Assembly: GCF_038051995.1 (NCBI RefSeq) | Contig: NZ_CP150290.1 | Coordinates: 3,586,001-3,650,000, forward strand | Reading direction: 5' to 3' | DNA: 64,000 bases | From: Paenibacillus sp. FSL H8-0537 | GTDB lineage: Bacteria > Bacillota > Bacilli > Paenibacillales > Paenibacillaceae | Part shown: positions 47,557 through 56,102 of the stretch, piece by piece | Layout: the number at the start of each line of letters is the position of its first letter | How positions within the stretch are numbered: the stretch's first letter is position 1 | The notes under the pieces: generated by a model | Database searches by the model: none | Told to the model about the DNA's origin: nothing | Seen by the model: the letters and a program-made list of their open reading frames with translations, nothing else | Program-made: the position numbers and the translations under genes

Positions 47557-48644
47557 GCCAGACTCCCCTTCCCCTGCCGCTTCAGCAAAGCGATTGTAAT
47601 GAATATGGCCGAAAGAACCAAAACCGCGGACAGCGTAACGGGGAAATAATAGTGATAAAGCCATAGATAAGAGGAGTAACCATTAATGGGCATGAATCCC
47701 AAGAGAATATAGCCGAGTGTCAACAGGAGAATGAGTCGCTGCGCCGCCTTCTTGTTTGGTAAGGGGATCAGTTCTCCCAATAAAAACATCGCAAAGCTTA
47801 TACGAATAACGGCTCCGGACAGCCACTGAAATTCTGATAAAAAATCTACATGCTCAATATTACCGAATTTAACAAGCCTCCACTGCTCAAAGGGGGATTC
47901 CATCTGCTTCGCCGCTTCTACATGTCCAAACTCCGCAATGCCTCCGATTACAGGCCCAAGCGTAATATAAATTAAGAGGACGGCCAAAATGAGAAGCTGC
48001 CATGCCTTAACCCGGGATTTGATGCGATGCTGAACAGCCAAAAGCATTATCATTTCTACAAATCCACCACCAACATAAATCATGCCATGAATGGCAGGCT
48101 GCCAGCCATGTTCAAGGACAGGCTGCAAAAGACGATAATCCTTCTGTGGCGTATTGGCTATCGCCACAAAGTAACCCAGCAATATGACTATGGGAAGCAT
48201 AATACCTGCAGCGATCGCAATCATGCGAATGCCAGATATTGCAAAATAACAGCATACGAGACACAGGGTGATAATTAAAGCCGATCTTGGCGTATTGGGC
48301 ATATAATTGGTTGTGGTCCATCTGACCGTATCAATCAATGTAAATCCCCCGATGAAAAGCAATTGTAAACAAATCGGAATGATCATCAGCCAAGCTACGA
48401 ATGGATTCGTCTTGGATGCCAGCCAAGGGTGCAATTTCTGTTGACCGGATTTCCTCATAAATAGAACAAGCAGTATGCACCATGGAAGAAATAATACACC
48501 TGTCAATAAGACGGAAATCCATGCATCTCTGCCCGAAGCTTCCAAAATTAAAGGATTCACAATGACATGATTCGTTAAACCGACCGTCATCATAAGAATC
48601 ATGCAAATTTGTAGAAAGCTTACTTGATGCAGCGCCTTAACCAT
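47553..48644 (-). CDS. Spore germination permease-like protein, GerAB family (operon 2)
   Basis: About 363 residues and ten hydrophobic helices. GerAB-type sequence is clear: MIMLLAVQHRIKSR, then AWQLLILAVLLIYITLGPVI. The ATG at 48644 has TTGGGGTG nine bases upstream. It heads the second germination operon. The ligand is unknown. Confidence 0.9.
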   Translation of the reverse strand: MVKALHQVSFLQICMILMMTVGLTNHVIVNPLILEASGRDAWISVLLTGVLFLPWCILLVLFMRKSGQQKLHPWLASKTNPFVAWLMIIPICLQLLFIGGFTLIDTVRWTTTNYMPNTPRSALIITLCLVCCYFAISGIRMIAIAAGIMLPIVILLGYFVAIANTPQKDYRLLQPVLEHGWQPAIHGMIYVGGGFVEMIMLLAVQHRIKSRVKAWQLLILAVLLIYITLGPVIGGIAEFGHVEAAKQMESPFEQWRLVKFGNIEHVDFLSEFQWLSGAVIRISFAMFLLGELIPLPNKKAAQRLILLLTLGYILLGFMPINGYSSYLWLYHYYFPVTLSAVLVLSAIFITIALLKRQGKGSLA

Positions 48645-48722
48645 CTCGAATTCCACCCCAAGCGTTTATTTTAAATGATAATAGCACTTATAGGTTTCCT
48701 TATTGCTCCAATTTTATACGCA

Positions 48723-50345
48723 TCATGGTTTAGCAAGCATGCTGATTCCATCCTCCAATTGTCCTGAGAGCGAAAGCACATCATAATAAATCCACTTTTC
48801 CGGATCTATCGTTTGCACCTTGCCTTGGCGGACAGCCGACAATTCCCTCCAGATAGGATTGTGCTGCAATTTCTTATAGGTTAGGGCAGCCTCCGCCCCA
48901 TATACGATGATAAACAACCGATCGGCTTCATATTGCCAGAGCTGCTCGATCGCTACCTTCCTGCCGTATTGGTTAGGATGTTTAGCAAGCTCGCTTTGAA
49001 CAAGCGGGGGTGGCTGCAAACCAAAGGAACGATACATGACCTCGCCCGCATTACGATCCCCAAGTACAAATAGCTCCTCTCCTTCTATGACGAGAAGGCC
49101 AACCGTTTCATTCACATTTAAATAGGGCTTGATCCGCCAGTGAGCCTCCGCTCGCTTCATTTCGTAGCCGTCGATCCAGCTCTGTGCCTGTTTGCTCACC
49201 CCAAGCAAATCACCGATCTCCTGTAAATGCCCCGTTGCTTGCAGCCCCATCCATGGAATGTTTACAATCGGAGCTATACGCTCAAGCCTTTGTTGTATTT
49301 CAATGTCTAACGTGTCACTACTAATGATAAGATCAGGTTTTAGTGCAGTCATTTTGTCGTAATAGAAAGTTGACTTATCTCCAATGCTAGAAATGGCTTC
49401 TCCTGAACGCCTAGCATAATAGCCCAAATGATACGCAGGTGCGCCAACCGGCTTTATGCCAAGCGCTAGCAGCGCACAAGCATAATCGATGGACATAATG
49501 TTATACTTGCGCGTGTTGACATATACTCGCGGCGGTACACCTGTTACCTGCTTAAAGCGACGGTTAAAATAATAGCTGTCGCGGAATCCGACCTGCTCTG
49601 CAATGTCAGAAAGCGGCTGCCGAGAAATAAGCAGCAGTTCCTTGGCCTTGCGTATTCGCAGCTCTGTTACATATTCATGAGGCGTTGAGCCTGTTATTTT
49701 TTTGAATAAAACAATGTATTGCTTTGTGCCAAGGCCAGCCTGCTCTGCTAACTGCTTCGTACTTATCTCCTCGTGATAATGGTCTTTTAAAAAAGAAACA
49801 GTCCGTTCAACGGCTTGCATGGAAGTGGTCGTTTCTGAGACGACCGTATTTTGCTCTAGGATCGCATACATAAGCTTCTGGAAACGAAAATAATAGCTGA
49901 GCCGATCTTTCTCACTTTTAGAATTTTTCATGGCGATCAGCTTGCGTATTCCCGCCAGCATTCGACCGAAAGGCTTGATTATCATTTCGCCATGAGCGAA
50001 AGGAAGAGGAAGGCTGCTGTTGAGTGGAGAGCAAACGATGTCAAAGGTCATGCACATATAGTGCAACTCCTTCTCCTCTCCTCCATCAGCGGCGATGTCA
50101 AGCTTTGCACCAGGCGCTATTCCATAACAACTGCCAAGGGTGGCTGCATAACAGCTGTCGTCTATAAGAAAGCTGGCTGAGCCGCTTGATACAATAATCA
50201 GCCTGTAGCTCTGACTGATACTAGGGAAGATCTCGCTGTCCCTACTGTGTTCAAGGGATATAACATCAACCAGTCTAAAAAAGTACGAATGAAAAGGAGT
50301 CGCTTGGTAGGCCCTATTTGGAGTACTTCTATTCGTTGAATTCAC
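48723..50345 (-). CDS. AraC-type regulator fused to a siderophore-binding domain (Btr-like)
   Basis: About 540 residues. A cupin-like N terminus precedes AraC helix-turn-helix motifs (STKQLAEQAGLGTKQYIVLF and LSDIAEQVGFRDSYYFNRRF). The last ~270 residues form a periplasmic-binding-type (FhuD/BtuF) domain, as in Btr of Bacillus, which binds a siderophore and activates uptake genes. The GTG at 50345 is preferred, with AGGAGG five bases upstream. A Fur-like box lies at 50365-50379. It probably activates the iron-siderophore binding-protein gene upstream. Confidence 0.88.
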   Translation of the reverse strand: MNSTNRSTPNRAYQATPFHSYFFRLVDVISLEHSRDSEIFPSISQSYRLIIVSSGSASFLIDDSCYAATLGSCYGIAPGAKLDIAADGGEEKELHYMCMTFDIVCSPLNSSLPLPFAHGEMIIKPFGRMLAGIRKLIAMKNSKSEKDRLSYYFRFQKLMYAILEQNTVVSETTTSMQAVERTVSFLKDHYHEEISTKQLAEQAGLGTKQYIVLFKKITGSTPHEYVTELRIRKAKELLLISRQPLSDIAEQVGFRDSYYFNRRFKQVTGVPPRVYVNTRKYNIMSIDYACALLALGIKPVGAPAYHLGYYARRSGEAISSIGDKSTFYYDKMTALKPDLIISSDTLDIEIQQRLERIAPIVNIPWMGLQATGHLQEIGDLLGVSKQAQSWIDGYEMKRAEAHWRIKPYLNVNETVGLLVIEGEELFVLGDRNAGEVMYRSFGLQPPPLVQSELAKHPNQYGRKVAIEQLWQYEADRLFIIVYGAEAALTYKKLQHNPIWRELSAVRQGKVQTIDPEKWIYYDVLSLSGQLEDGISMLAKP

Positions 50346-50364
50346 GGATGCCTCCTGCATTTAT

Positions 50365-50379
50365 TGAGAATTATTATCA
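50365..50379. promoter_or_regulatory. Fur-like box upstream of the AraC/siderophore regulator
   Basis: TGAGAATTATTATCA differs at one position from the 7-1-7 consensus TGATAATNATTATCA, in front of the regulator. Confidence 0.65.
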
Positions 50380-50396
50380 TCATTCTAATAGACAAA

Positions 50397-50434
50397 GAAG
50401 AAGCTAGTCAACCATTAGGCTAACTAGCTTCTTC
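50397..50434 (-). terminator. Terminator of the siderophore-binding-protein gene
   Basis: AAGAAGCTAGT / ACTAGCTTCTT arms are followed on the minus strand by CTTTGTC; on the plus side by CTTTGTTATTTG. Confidence 0.6.
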
Positions 50435-50445
50435 TTTGTTATTTG

Positions 50446-51462
50446 TTATTTGCTTGGAATGATCGCCTTCATGACATCCTCCAGCTTTTTCTCATAGGCA
50501 AGTGGACCGTTTGTGATCCATACATCACCGCGCACTTCATAGACATGACCTTGCTGGACGGCAGGAATGCTCTTCCACAATCTGCTTTCTTTAAGCTCTT
50601 TAGCTTGCCCCTCTCTTCCTTCATCTACAGCTAGGAAAATATAGTCGGCATCGAGCTGTGGAATAATTTCCATGGAAATCGTCTGGATATCCTTGTCTTC
50701 TCCCCAAGCCAGCTTGCGTACAATTGGAGCAGGCTCCAGCCCAAAATCACCATACAATGCTGTCCCCACCTGACCTCCAGGTCCTCCATACAATCTAAGC
50801 TCCTTGCTGGCATGGATGCGAACCATAGCTGCTGTTGTCCCTTTAGCAGCAGTCTGCAATTGCTCTTTAGCCAGCTTCGTTTCCGCTTCACGCTTTTTAA
50901 TTACAGCTTCCGCTTGATCAGTCTTTCCGAGCAGATCCGCTACAATAAGGAGATTTTTTTTCCAGTTTTCCGGATATTGAATTTCACTGCCTGTAAATAC
51001 ATAGGTCGGCGCAATTTGTGATAATTTTTCATAGGCGCCTTCCTCTGCCCAACCCTGGAAGCCAAGAATAATAAGATCCGGCTGTGCAGCCATTACGGCT
51101 TCAAAGTTAATCGTACTCGTGTCGAGCTTCGGAACATCCTTCAAATATTCCTCCAGATAGGTCTGATAATAAGCTCCGCTCGAGTATTGCAGGATCGGCT
51201 TAACGCCAAGCGTACTCATTTCGTCTTCAACGAATAATCCAATAATGCGCTGCGGCTGCACAGGGACTTCAATTTTACCAAGCACATGCTCAAAGGTGCG
51301 CATATTCGTGGATTGATTTTCAGGAGATTTTTCTGGCGATGCTTGCTCGGTCTGTACCGCACTCGCCTCTTCCTTCCCTTCTCCGCTTCCGCATGCTGCA
51401 AGCACCATGACAAGCACCAATATACCACTCAATAAGGACAAGTCTTTTTTACCAAAAGCCAT
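50446..51462 (-). CDS. Iron-siderophore ABC transporter substrate-binding lipoprotein
   Basis: About 338 residues. The lipoprotein signal peptide ends at LAACGSGEG. The mature part has the FhuD/BtuF-type fold: TFEHVLGKIEVPVQPQRI near the N terminus and DLIILGFQGWAEEG. It should bind ferric siderophore outside the membrane. The ATG at 51462 is chosen. No permease or ATPase gene is adjacent, so it relies on a transporter elsewhere. A weaker Fur-like box lies just upstream at 51483-51497. Confidence 0.9.
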   Translation of the reverse strand: MAFGKKDLSLLSGILVLVMVLAACGSGEGKEEASAVQTEQASPEKSPENQSTNMRTFEHVLGKIEVPVQPQRIIGLFVEDEMSTLGVKPILQYSSGAYYQTYLEEYLKDVPKLDTSTINFEAVMAAQPDLIILGFQGWAEEGAYEKLSQIAPTYVFTGSEIQYPENWKKNLLIVADLLGKTDQAEAVIKKREAETKLAKEQLQTAAKGTTAAMVRIHASKELRLYGGPGGQVGTALYGDFGLEPAPIVRKLAWGEDKDIQTISMEIIPQLDADYIFLAVDEGREGQAKELKESRLWKSIPAVQQGHVYEVRGDVWITNGPLAYEKKLEDVMKAIIPSK

Positions 51463-51482
51463 ATCTTTTCCGCTCCCTCTAC

Positions 51483-51497
51483 TGATATTTATTCTCA
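51483..51497. promoter_or_regulatory. Weaker Fur-like box upstream of the binding-protein gene
   Basis: TGATATTTATTCTCA has two mismatches to the 7-1-7 Fur consensus and lies just upstream of the start codon. Confidence 0.5.
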
Positions 51498-51664
51498 TTT
51501 GTTTGCCTTGCTTATCATAAATAGTAGAACTTAATTATTCAATGGACTTTTTAGTAATACACGTGATTTTTGGCGCAACACCCCAAATGTACATTTATAC
51601 AGCAGTTCCTTCCTTAGATTATGGGCTGTAAAGATCGATTTGTAGTCCTCAAAAAAATAAAAAG

Positions 51665-51687
51665 AACGCTGCCTTTAAGGCAACGCT
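51665..51687 (-). terminator. Terminator of rpiA
   Basis: AGCGTTGCC / GGCAGCGTT (minus strand) with a short loop is followed by CTTTTTATTTTTTTG. Confidence 0.8.
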
Positions 51688-51733
51688 CGCTGAATCCTAT
51701 TTTTTAAAATCATGCAAAATTTTCGCAAATCAA

Positions 51734-52414
51734 TTAAGGTGTGTCTCTTGTTAAAATCTCGGTCTCACCTGTATTGAAGCCAACGATCACTTGGCTAGCC
51801 ATAGAGATGAACAAGCCATTTTCCACCACGCCGGGAATCGCATTCAGCTGATCATGCAGCTCAGCAGGAGAAGCAATGTTACCGAAGCGGCAATCGGCAA
51901 TATAGTTGCCGTTATCCGTTACAAAAATGCCGTCAGCCGATGCCCTCAGCTCAGCAGTGCAGCCAAGCTCCCTCAGCTTTTGCAGCGTCAAATTAGAGGC
52001 GAAGGGCACCACTTCCACCGGTAGGGGAAAATGTCCAAGCTGGCTAACTTTTTTGGACTCGTCCACGATTACAATAAATGCTCTGCTATGCGCAGCAAGA
52101 ATTTTTTCCCGCAAAAGCGCACCGCCGCCGCCCTTTATCAAATGAAGCTCGCCGTCTACTTCATCCGCACCGTCAATCGTTAAATCTATCGCCGTAATTT
52201 CAGCGAGCGGAACTAACGGAATGCCGTACTCAGCCGCTAAATCCTCAGACTGCTTGGAGCTGGCAACGGCTTTAATGTCCAGTCCTTCGAGCTTCATTCT
52301 TTGCGCCAGCTTTAAAATCGCCCAATATGCCGTCGTTCCTGTTCCTAGCCCAATAAGCATGCCATCCTGCACAAGCTGAACGGCTTTCTCTGCTGCCAAT
52401 TGCTTGACGTTCAA
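51734..52414 (-). CDS. rpiA: Ribose-5-phosphate isomerase A
   Basis: The 226-residue protein has all RpiA signatures: GLGTGTTAYWAI (phosphate loop), DLTIDGADEVDG with the active-site Asp residues, and LIKGGGGALLREK. It interconverts ribose-5-phosphate and ribulose-5-phosphate in the pentose phosphate pathway. The start is the TTG at 52414, preceded by GCGGAGGAAAACGT. It follows fabI by 35 nt and probably shares its transcript. Confidence 0.96.
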   Translation of the reverse strand: MNVKQLAAEKAVQLVQDGMLIGLGTGTTAYWAILKLAQRMKLEGLDIKAVASSKQSEDLAAEYGIPLVPLAEITAIDLTIDGADEVDGELHLIKGGGGALLREKILAAHSRAFIVIVDESKKVSQLGHFPLPVEVVPFASNLTLQKLRELGCTAELRASADGIFVTDNGNYIADCRFGNIASPAELHDQLNAIPGVVENGLFISMASQVIVGFNTGETEILTRDTP

Positions 52415-52449
52415 ACGTTTTCCTCCGCTCTCTGCCTACTGTATTAAAG

Positions 52450-53226
52450 TTACAAGCCCAATATGTGATAGCCTGCATCGACATGCAGCACTTCGCCAGT
52501 TATGCCGCGTGACAGATGACTAAGAAGGAATAGCGTCGCGTCGCCCACTTCTTCCTGATCAATGTTGCGGCGCAGCGGCGCCCGCTCCTCAATCGTTTGC
52601 ATGATTTCGTTAAAGCCGGACACACCTTTTGCGGATAATGTTTTGATCGGCCCTGCAGAAACGGCATTGACCCGAATATTATATTTGCCAAGATCCTCGG
52701 CCAAATATCGTACGCTTGCTTCAAGCGCTGCCTTGGCAACGCCCATGACATTATAATTTTTCACTACGCGCTCTGCGCCGATATAGGATTGGGTAACGAT
52801 GCTACCGCCTTCGGACATTACGCCTTTCGCCTGCTTAGCGATCGCCACAAGCGAAAAAGCACTGGAATTTTGCGCCAGCAGATAGCCTTCACGCGAGGTT
52901 TCCAGGTATTCGCCCTTAAGCTCATCTTTATCCGAAAAAGCAAGCGAATGCACGATTCCGTCAATGCTTCCGGCCTGCTCTTTAATATGGGCAAAAGCTG
53001 CGCTTATGCTTTCATCATCCAATACGTCGCAGGATACTGTCAGCAGTGGAGTAATGCCTGTCTGTGCAAGCAAACCCTTCAGCTTCTCGAATGAACGTTC
53101 CTTTCTGTATGTAAAAATAAGCTGAGCCCCTTCCCGATGCAGCGACTTGGCGATTCCCCAAGCAATGCTGCGTTCATTCGCGACGCCCATTACTACGATT
53201 TTTTTGTTGTTCATCAATCCAGACAA
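52450..53226 (-). CDS. fabI: Enoyl-ACP reductase, FabI type
   Basis: About 258 residues. The NAD(P)H motif is in KIVVMGVANERSIAWGIAK and the catalytic Tyr/Lys pair in VVKNYNVMGVAKAALEAS, with SYIGAERV before it. It carries out the last reduction step of fatty-acid elongation. The TTG at 53226 has GGAGGGATTACT upstream; the longer ATG-start frame lacks a site. Repeat copy D lies directly upstream. Confidence 0.95.
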   Translation of the reverse strand: MSGLMNNKKIVVMGVANERSIAWGIAKSLHREGAQLIFTYRKERSFEKLKGLLAQTGITPLLTVSCDVLDDESISAAFAHIKEQAGSIDGIVHSLAFSDKDELKGEYLETSREGYLLAQNSSAFSLVAIAKQAKGVMSEGGSIVTQSYIGAERVVKNYNVMGVAKAALEASVRYLAEDLGKYNIRVNAVSAGPIKTLSAKGVSGFNEIMQTIEERAPLRRNIDQEEVGDATLFLLSHLSRGITGEVLHVDAGYHILGL

Positions 53227-53278
53227 AGTAATCCCTCCATTAGCTAAATCCATAAATCTTTTGCCATTATAGCATAAA

Positions 53279-53436
53279 ACAAGGTGAAACGGCTGTGGCC
53301 TCCCTCTGGCGGCGCGGCGCGTTTCAGTCCGAGAAATATAGAGAAAGGAATGCTTTCGGATATCCTTTCCTATATTTCAAGGTGAAACGGCTGTGGCCGT
53401 CCTCTGGCGGCGCGGCGCGTTTTATTCCGAGAAATG
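53279..53436. repeat. Dispersed hairpin repeat, copy D
   Basis: One full unit and a second head in direct order: AAGGTGAAACGGCTGTGGCC ... GCGCGTTTCAGTCCGAG, then the GAAATATAG / CTATATTTC hairpin, then AAGGTGAAACGGCTGTGGCC again. It is similar to copy C. Confidence 0.8.
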
Positions 53437-53483
53437 CTATAATAAACGTTAGCATCTTATTCATAGAAGGATGATTCATTGTA

Positions 53484-53663
53484 ATGACAGAGCAGGAGCG
53501 CAAAAATTGCATGAAATGCCGCTATTATTATGTAACTTGGGACCCCGGCGCGCCAAGAGGCTGCAGGGCATTCGGTTTTAAATCGCAGGCGATGCCAAGC
53601 CAAGTTGTACTGGCTTCCTCCGGGAAGCCTTGCCTGAACTTTGAAGCTAAGGAAAAAGGATAA
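53484..53663 (+). CDS. Small four-cysteine conserved protein (59 residues)
   Basis: The frame reads MTEQERKNCMKCRYYYVTWD, with further segments GCRAFGFKSQAMPS and SSGKPCLNFE. Four cysteines (C-x2-C near the N terminus, then two single ones) suggest a zinc-binding fold. Short proteins of this pattern are conserved in Bacillus-type Firmicutes, often with an unhelpful uracil-DNA-glycosylase label. A terminator follows directly. It is the only plus-strand gene in this stretch. Confidence 0.8.
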   Translation: MTEQERKNCMKCRYYYVTWDPGAPRGCRAFGFKSQAMPSQVVLASSGKPCLNFEAKEKG

Positions 53664-53702
53664 GGCAGCAGACCGTCGATGAACGGTTTGCTGCCTTATT
53701 TT
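53664..53702 (+). terminator. Terminator of the four-cysteine protein gene
   Basis: GGCAGCA / TGCTGCC outer arms with an inner ACCG / CGGT stem are followed by TTATTTTTC. Confidence 0.85.
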
Positions 53703-53752
53703 TCAGGATTTGGCTAACCGTCTTCTCGCCTGTAGGTAAACAAGAGACAGCT

Positions 53753-54586
53753 TTACATAGAGGGAAGTCTGCTCCATGTACTTCGCGTATAACAAAGGCT
53801 CATGCCGGCGCGCTGCATATTTCGATGACTGCTAGAGCAATAGCCGGCTTGTCCGACCATGAGGATGCAGCCCGCTTGGGCAGCAGCACGCAAGCGCGCT
53901 GCAATTAACGCCGCTTGAACACCTCGCTTGCGATACTCCGGCAATGTTGCGGCAAATGTAAGGGAAGCGATATGTTCATGTATATGCATGACGCCAACCC
54001 CAACAGCGATATGATCAATCTCAGCAGCATAAAACTGCCAGCCTTCCCGGTTGAACAGCATGCGGTTATTATCCGCAATGTGGTTTTTTCCAGCAATCGG
54101 CAGCCCGCTGCCCAGCGCATGCAGCTCTGCGTAAAGATCAACCTCGTGCTCACCCAGCCTGCGTACGACAACGCCCGTGTGACCTTCCTCCGACCTCATG
54201 CCTGCTTGTTCAGCGATGCTTCCTGCCATACTCGCATGAAAGCCCGACTGATAAAAACCTTGCTTGGCCAGCGCCAGCAGCGTCTCCCCATCTATACGCG
54301 AAGGCACGATCTCGAATTGCGGACTCCCGCCCTGCTCTTTATACCATTTTAGCACTTCATCCAGCTGTGCTGTGCCTGCAAAGCCAAAGCCTTTAACCGT
54401 ATTAAATTGCGGCCATGGCATTTCTCGGCTCGCAATAGCCACTGCTGGGCCGAAGCGCTGAAGCGCTATCCCCATCGGATTATGCTCCCGTTCCTGAATG
54501 GCCTTCATTCGATCCAGCATGTATACAAGCTCGGAGTTCTCAACTTGCTCCACAAGCTCGGGGGTAGTCATACGAGTATTCAACAA
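53753..54586 (-). CDS. GNAT-family acetyltransferase
   Basis: The 277-residue protein has a C-terminal GNAT fold. The core is SLTFAATLPEYRKRGVQAALIAARL, with the acetyl-CoA-binding RxxGxQ/A loop at YRKRGVQAAL. The N-terminal half is longer and less clear, possibly a second degenerate GNAT fold. AAGGAGG precedes tandem TTG codons, either of which may be the start. The substrate is unknown. It ends 11 nt downstream of the HAD gene's end, so it may be its operon partner. Confidence 0.8.
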   Translation of the reverse strand: MLNTRMTTPELVEQVENSELVYMLDRMKAIQEREHNPMGIALQRFGPAVAIASREMPWPQFNTVKGFGFAGTAQLDEVLKWYKEQGGSPQFEIVPSRIDGETLLALAKQGFYQSGFHASMAGSIAEQAGMRSEEGHTGVVVRRLGEHEVDLYAELHALGSGLPIAGKNHIADNNRMLFNREGWQFYAAEIDHIAVGVGVMHIHEHIASLTFAATLPEYRKRGVQAALIAARLRAAAQAGCILMVGQAGYCSSSHRNMQRAGMSLCYTRSTWSRLPSM

Positions 54587-54597
54587 GTAAAACCTCC

Positions 54598-55236
54598 TTA
54601 TAATTGTGATAAAGGAATATCCTTAATAGCTTTAACGATCCAATCGGCGCGGGAAAGATCCTGATCGCCAGAATGAATATTAATATAGCCGATGCAGCGC
54701 ATGCCTGCCTCTTTAGCTGCGATTACTCCGTTACGGGAATCCTCCAAAACGACGCAATCTGCCGGTGACACGCCAAGCTGCAAAGCTGCCTCCAAATAAA
54801 CATCAGGCGCTGGCTTGCCGCTAGGCACTTCTTCTCCGCTCACGATACTTGCAAAATAATCAGCAATATCAAACTTGCGCAGCACTTCTTCAATAAAAAT
54901 CCGCGGTGAGGAAGAGGCTAGAGCGATTGGAAGGTTCCGCAGCTTTAGCTCGGCAAGAAGGGACTCAATCCCCTCCATTGGCGCAAAATCACGAGCGTGA
55001 AGCTCCTCTATTTTTCGCCGCAGCTGGTAAGAAATGATCTCCTCCACCGTCTGTTTAATGCCATATTCCACGCGAATAAGACGCCACATAGCCGGATTGG
55101 TCATGCCCACGTATTTTTCTAGGCCGTTCTGCGTCACTTTGAAGCCCAAATGCTCCATCGTTTCCATATCCACGTCAAAATGCAGCGGCTCACTATCAAT
55201 AATGACACCATCCATGTCGAAAATAAATGCTTTCAG
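54598..55236 (-). CDS. HAD-family phosphatase, CTG start
   Basis: About 212 residues of the beta-phosphoglucomutase/phosphatase group. The first ATG (55215) would lose the nucleophilic Asp of the DxD motif. The real frame begins LKAFIFDMDGVIIDSEPLHF at a CTG at 55236, directly after GGGGAGAGGGAA and 3' of an in-frame TAA. Motif II is in IALASSSPR, motif III Lys in SGKPAPDVY, and motif IV is VLEDSRNGV. The substrate is probably a small sugar phosphate. Confidence 0.88.
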   Translation of the reverse strand: MKAFIFDMDGVIIDSEPLHFDVDMETMEHLGFKVTQNGLEKYVGMTNPAMWRLIRVEYGIKQTVEEIISYQLRRKIEELHARDFAPMEGIESLLAELKLRNLPIALASSSPRIFIEEVLRKFDIADYFASIVSGEEVPSGKPAPDVYLEAALQLGVSPADCVVLEDSRNGVIAAKEAGMRCIGYINIHSGDQDLSRADWIVKAIKDIPLSQL

Positions 55237-55428
55237 TTCCCTCTCCCCATTCTGCCCTTATTTTGTTTACATAATTATATTTATGTATCCAACTGATTGA
55301 TTTCAGACTATTCAGAAAATAAACCTCCGTTGTCCTATCTATGTCATAGAAAAGCTAATACTTTGATTTATTTCTCTAATATGCATAAAAAGGAAAATAA
55401 AGATCTTTATTCATTTATAAACAATCGC

Positions 55429-56097
55429 TTAAGTATGGTGCAAGTGAATTTGCGAAACCCGCGGAAACTCCAATCGTCCTAAAGAAGCGATTACTACTTC
55501 CGCCGGATAAAATTGCGCCTGTCTGCCGCCTGAGAAATACCATTTGCGAAATTGCTTCACCACAATAAATAGCCCATGCTCATCGCCGACCGGGGTTAAT
55601 CCCTCGCTATCCTCCCGCCAGTTGGGAATGCCCAGCGCATTTAGCTCCCGAACGACAGGGATGACCTCTGCAGCAACGATGCCCAGCTCACTAACTTCGA
55701 GGCAGTCGGAGAAGCTGAACGGGTGCTCTGTACCATTTTTCAACTGATGCCTGGCAATGAACTCGACGATATTTCCAGCAGGATCAGCAAAATAAACGGC
55801 CCCTGCATCCCATGATGCGAAAAACACCTCGTCTCTGCCCTCCTCCTCAATAAGTGTCACTTTTCCCTTCAGCCAGCGTTTCGCTTCTGCTAGCTTATTT
55901 TCCGGTATATTAATGGCAAAATGATAGAAGGGCTTGGTCTGGTCCGTTGTCGCCCGAAATGTAAGCTTTGTGCTGCCAATGACCGTAGTGAAGGACTGCT
56001 CGTTTCTATCCAGAACCTGGAAACCAAGCTGCTCGTTATAAAAGGAATACAGCGCATCCAGCCTGCGTGTCCATAAGGTGATGTGTTCAAATTTCAT
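55429..56097 (-). CDS. VOC/glyoxalase-family protein
   Basis: The 222-residue protein has two paired vicinal-oxygen-chelate modules. The first is clear: MKFEHITLWTRRLDALYSFY, with metal-ligand strands at HITL and YFADPAGNIVEFIARHQ. The second is weaker. The ribosome binding site AGGGAGGAATAGGCACG overlaps the 3' end of the decayed regulator/kinase gene upstream, so it was once the downstream gene of that operon. The substrate is unknown. Confidence 0.85.
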   Translation of the reverse strand: MKFEHITLWTRRLDALYSFYNEQLGFQVLDRNEQSFTTVIGSTKLTFRATTDQTKPFYHFAINIPENKLAEAKRWLKGKVTLIEEEGRDEVFFASWDAGAVYFADPAGNIVEFIARHQLKNGTEHPFSFSDCLEVSELGIVAAEVIPVVRELNALGIPNWREDSEGLTPVGDEHGLFIVVKQFRKWYFSGGRQAQFYPAEVVIASLGRLEFPRVSQIHLHHT

Positions 56098-56102
56098 CGT
56101 GC

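Noticed and set aside
47556..47664. Longer N terminus of the second GerA-type protein
   Set aside because: The extra residues overlap the GerAB gene by more than 100 nt, while the ATG at 47556 has a strong site and a standard 4-nt overlap.
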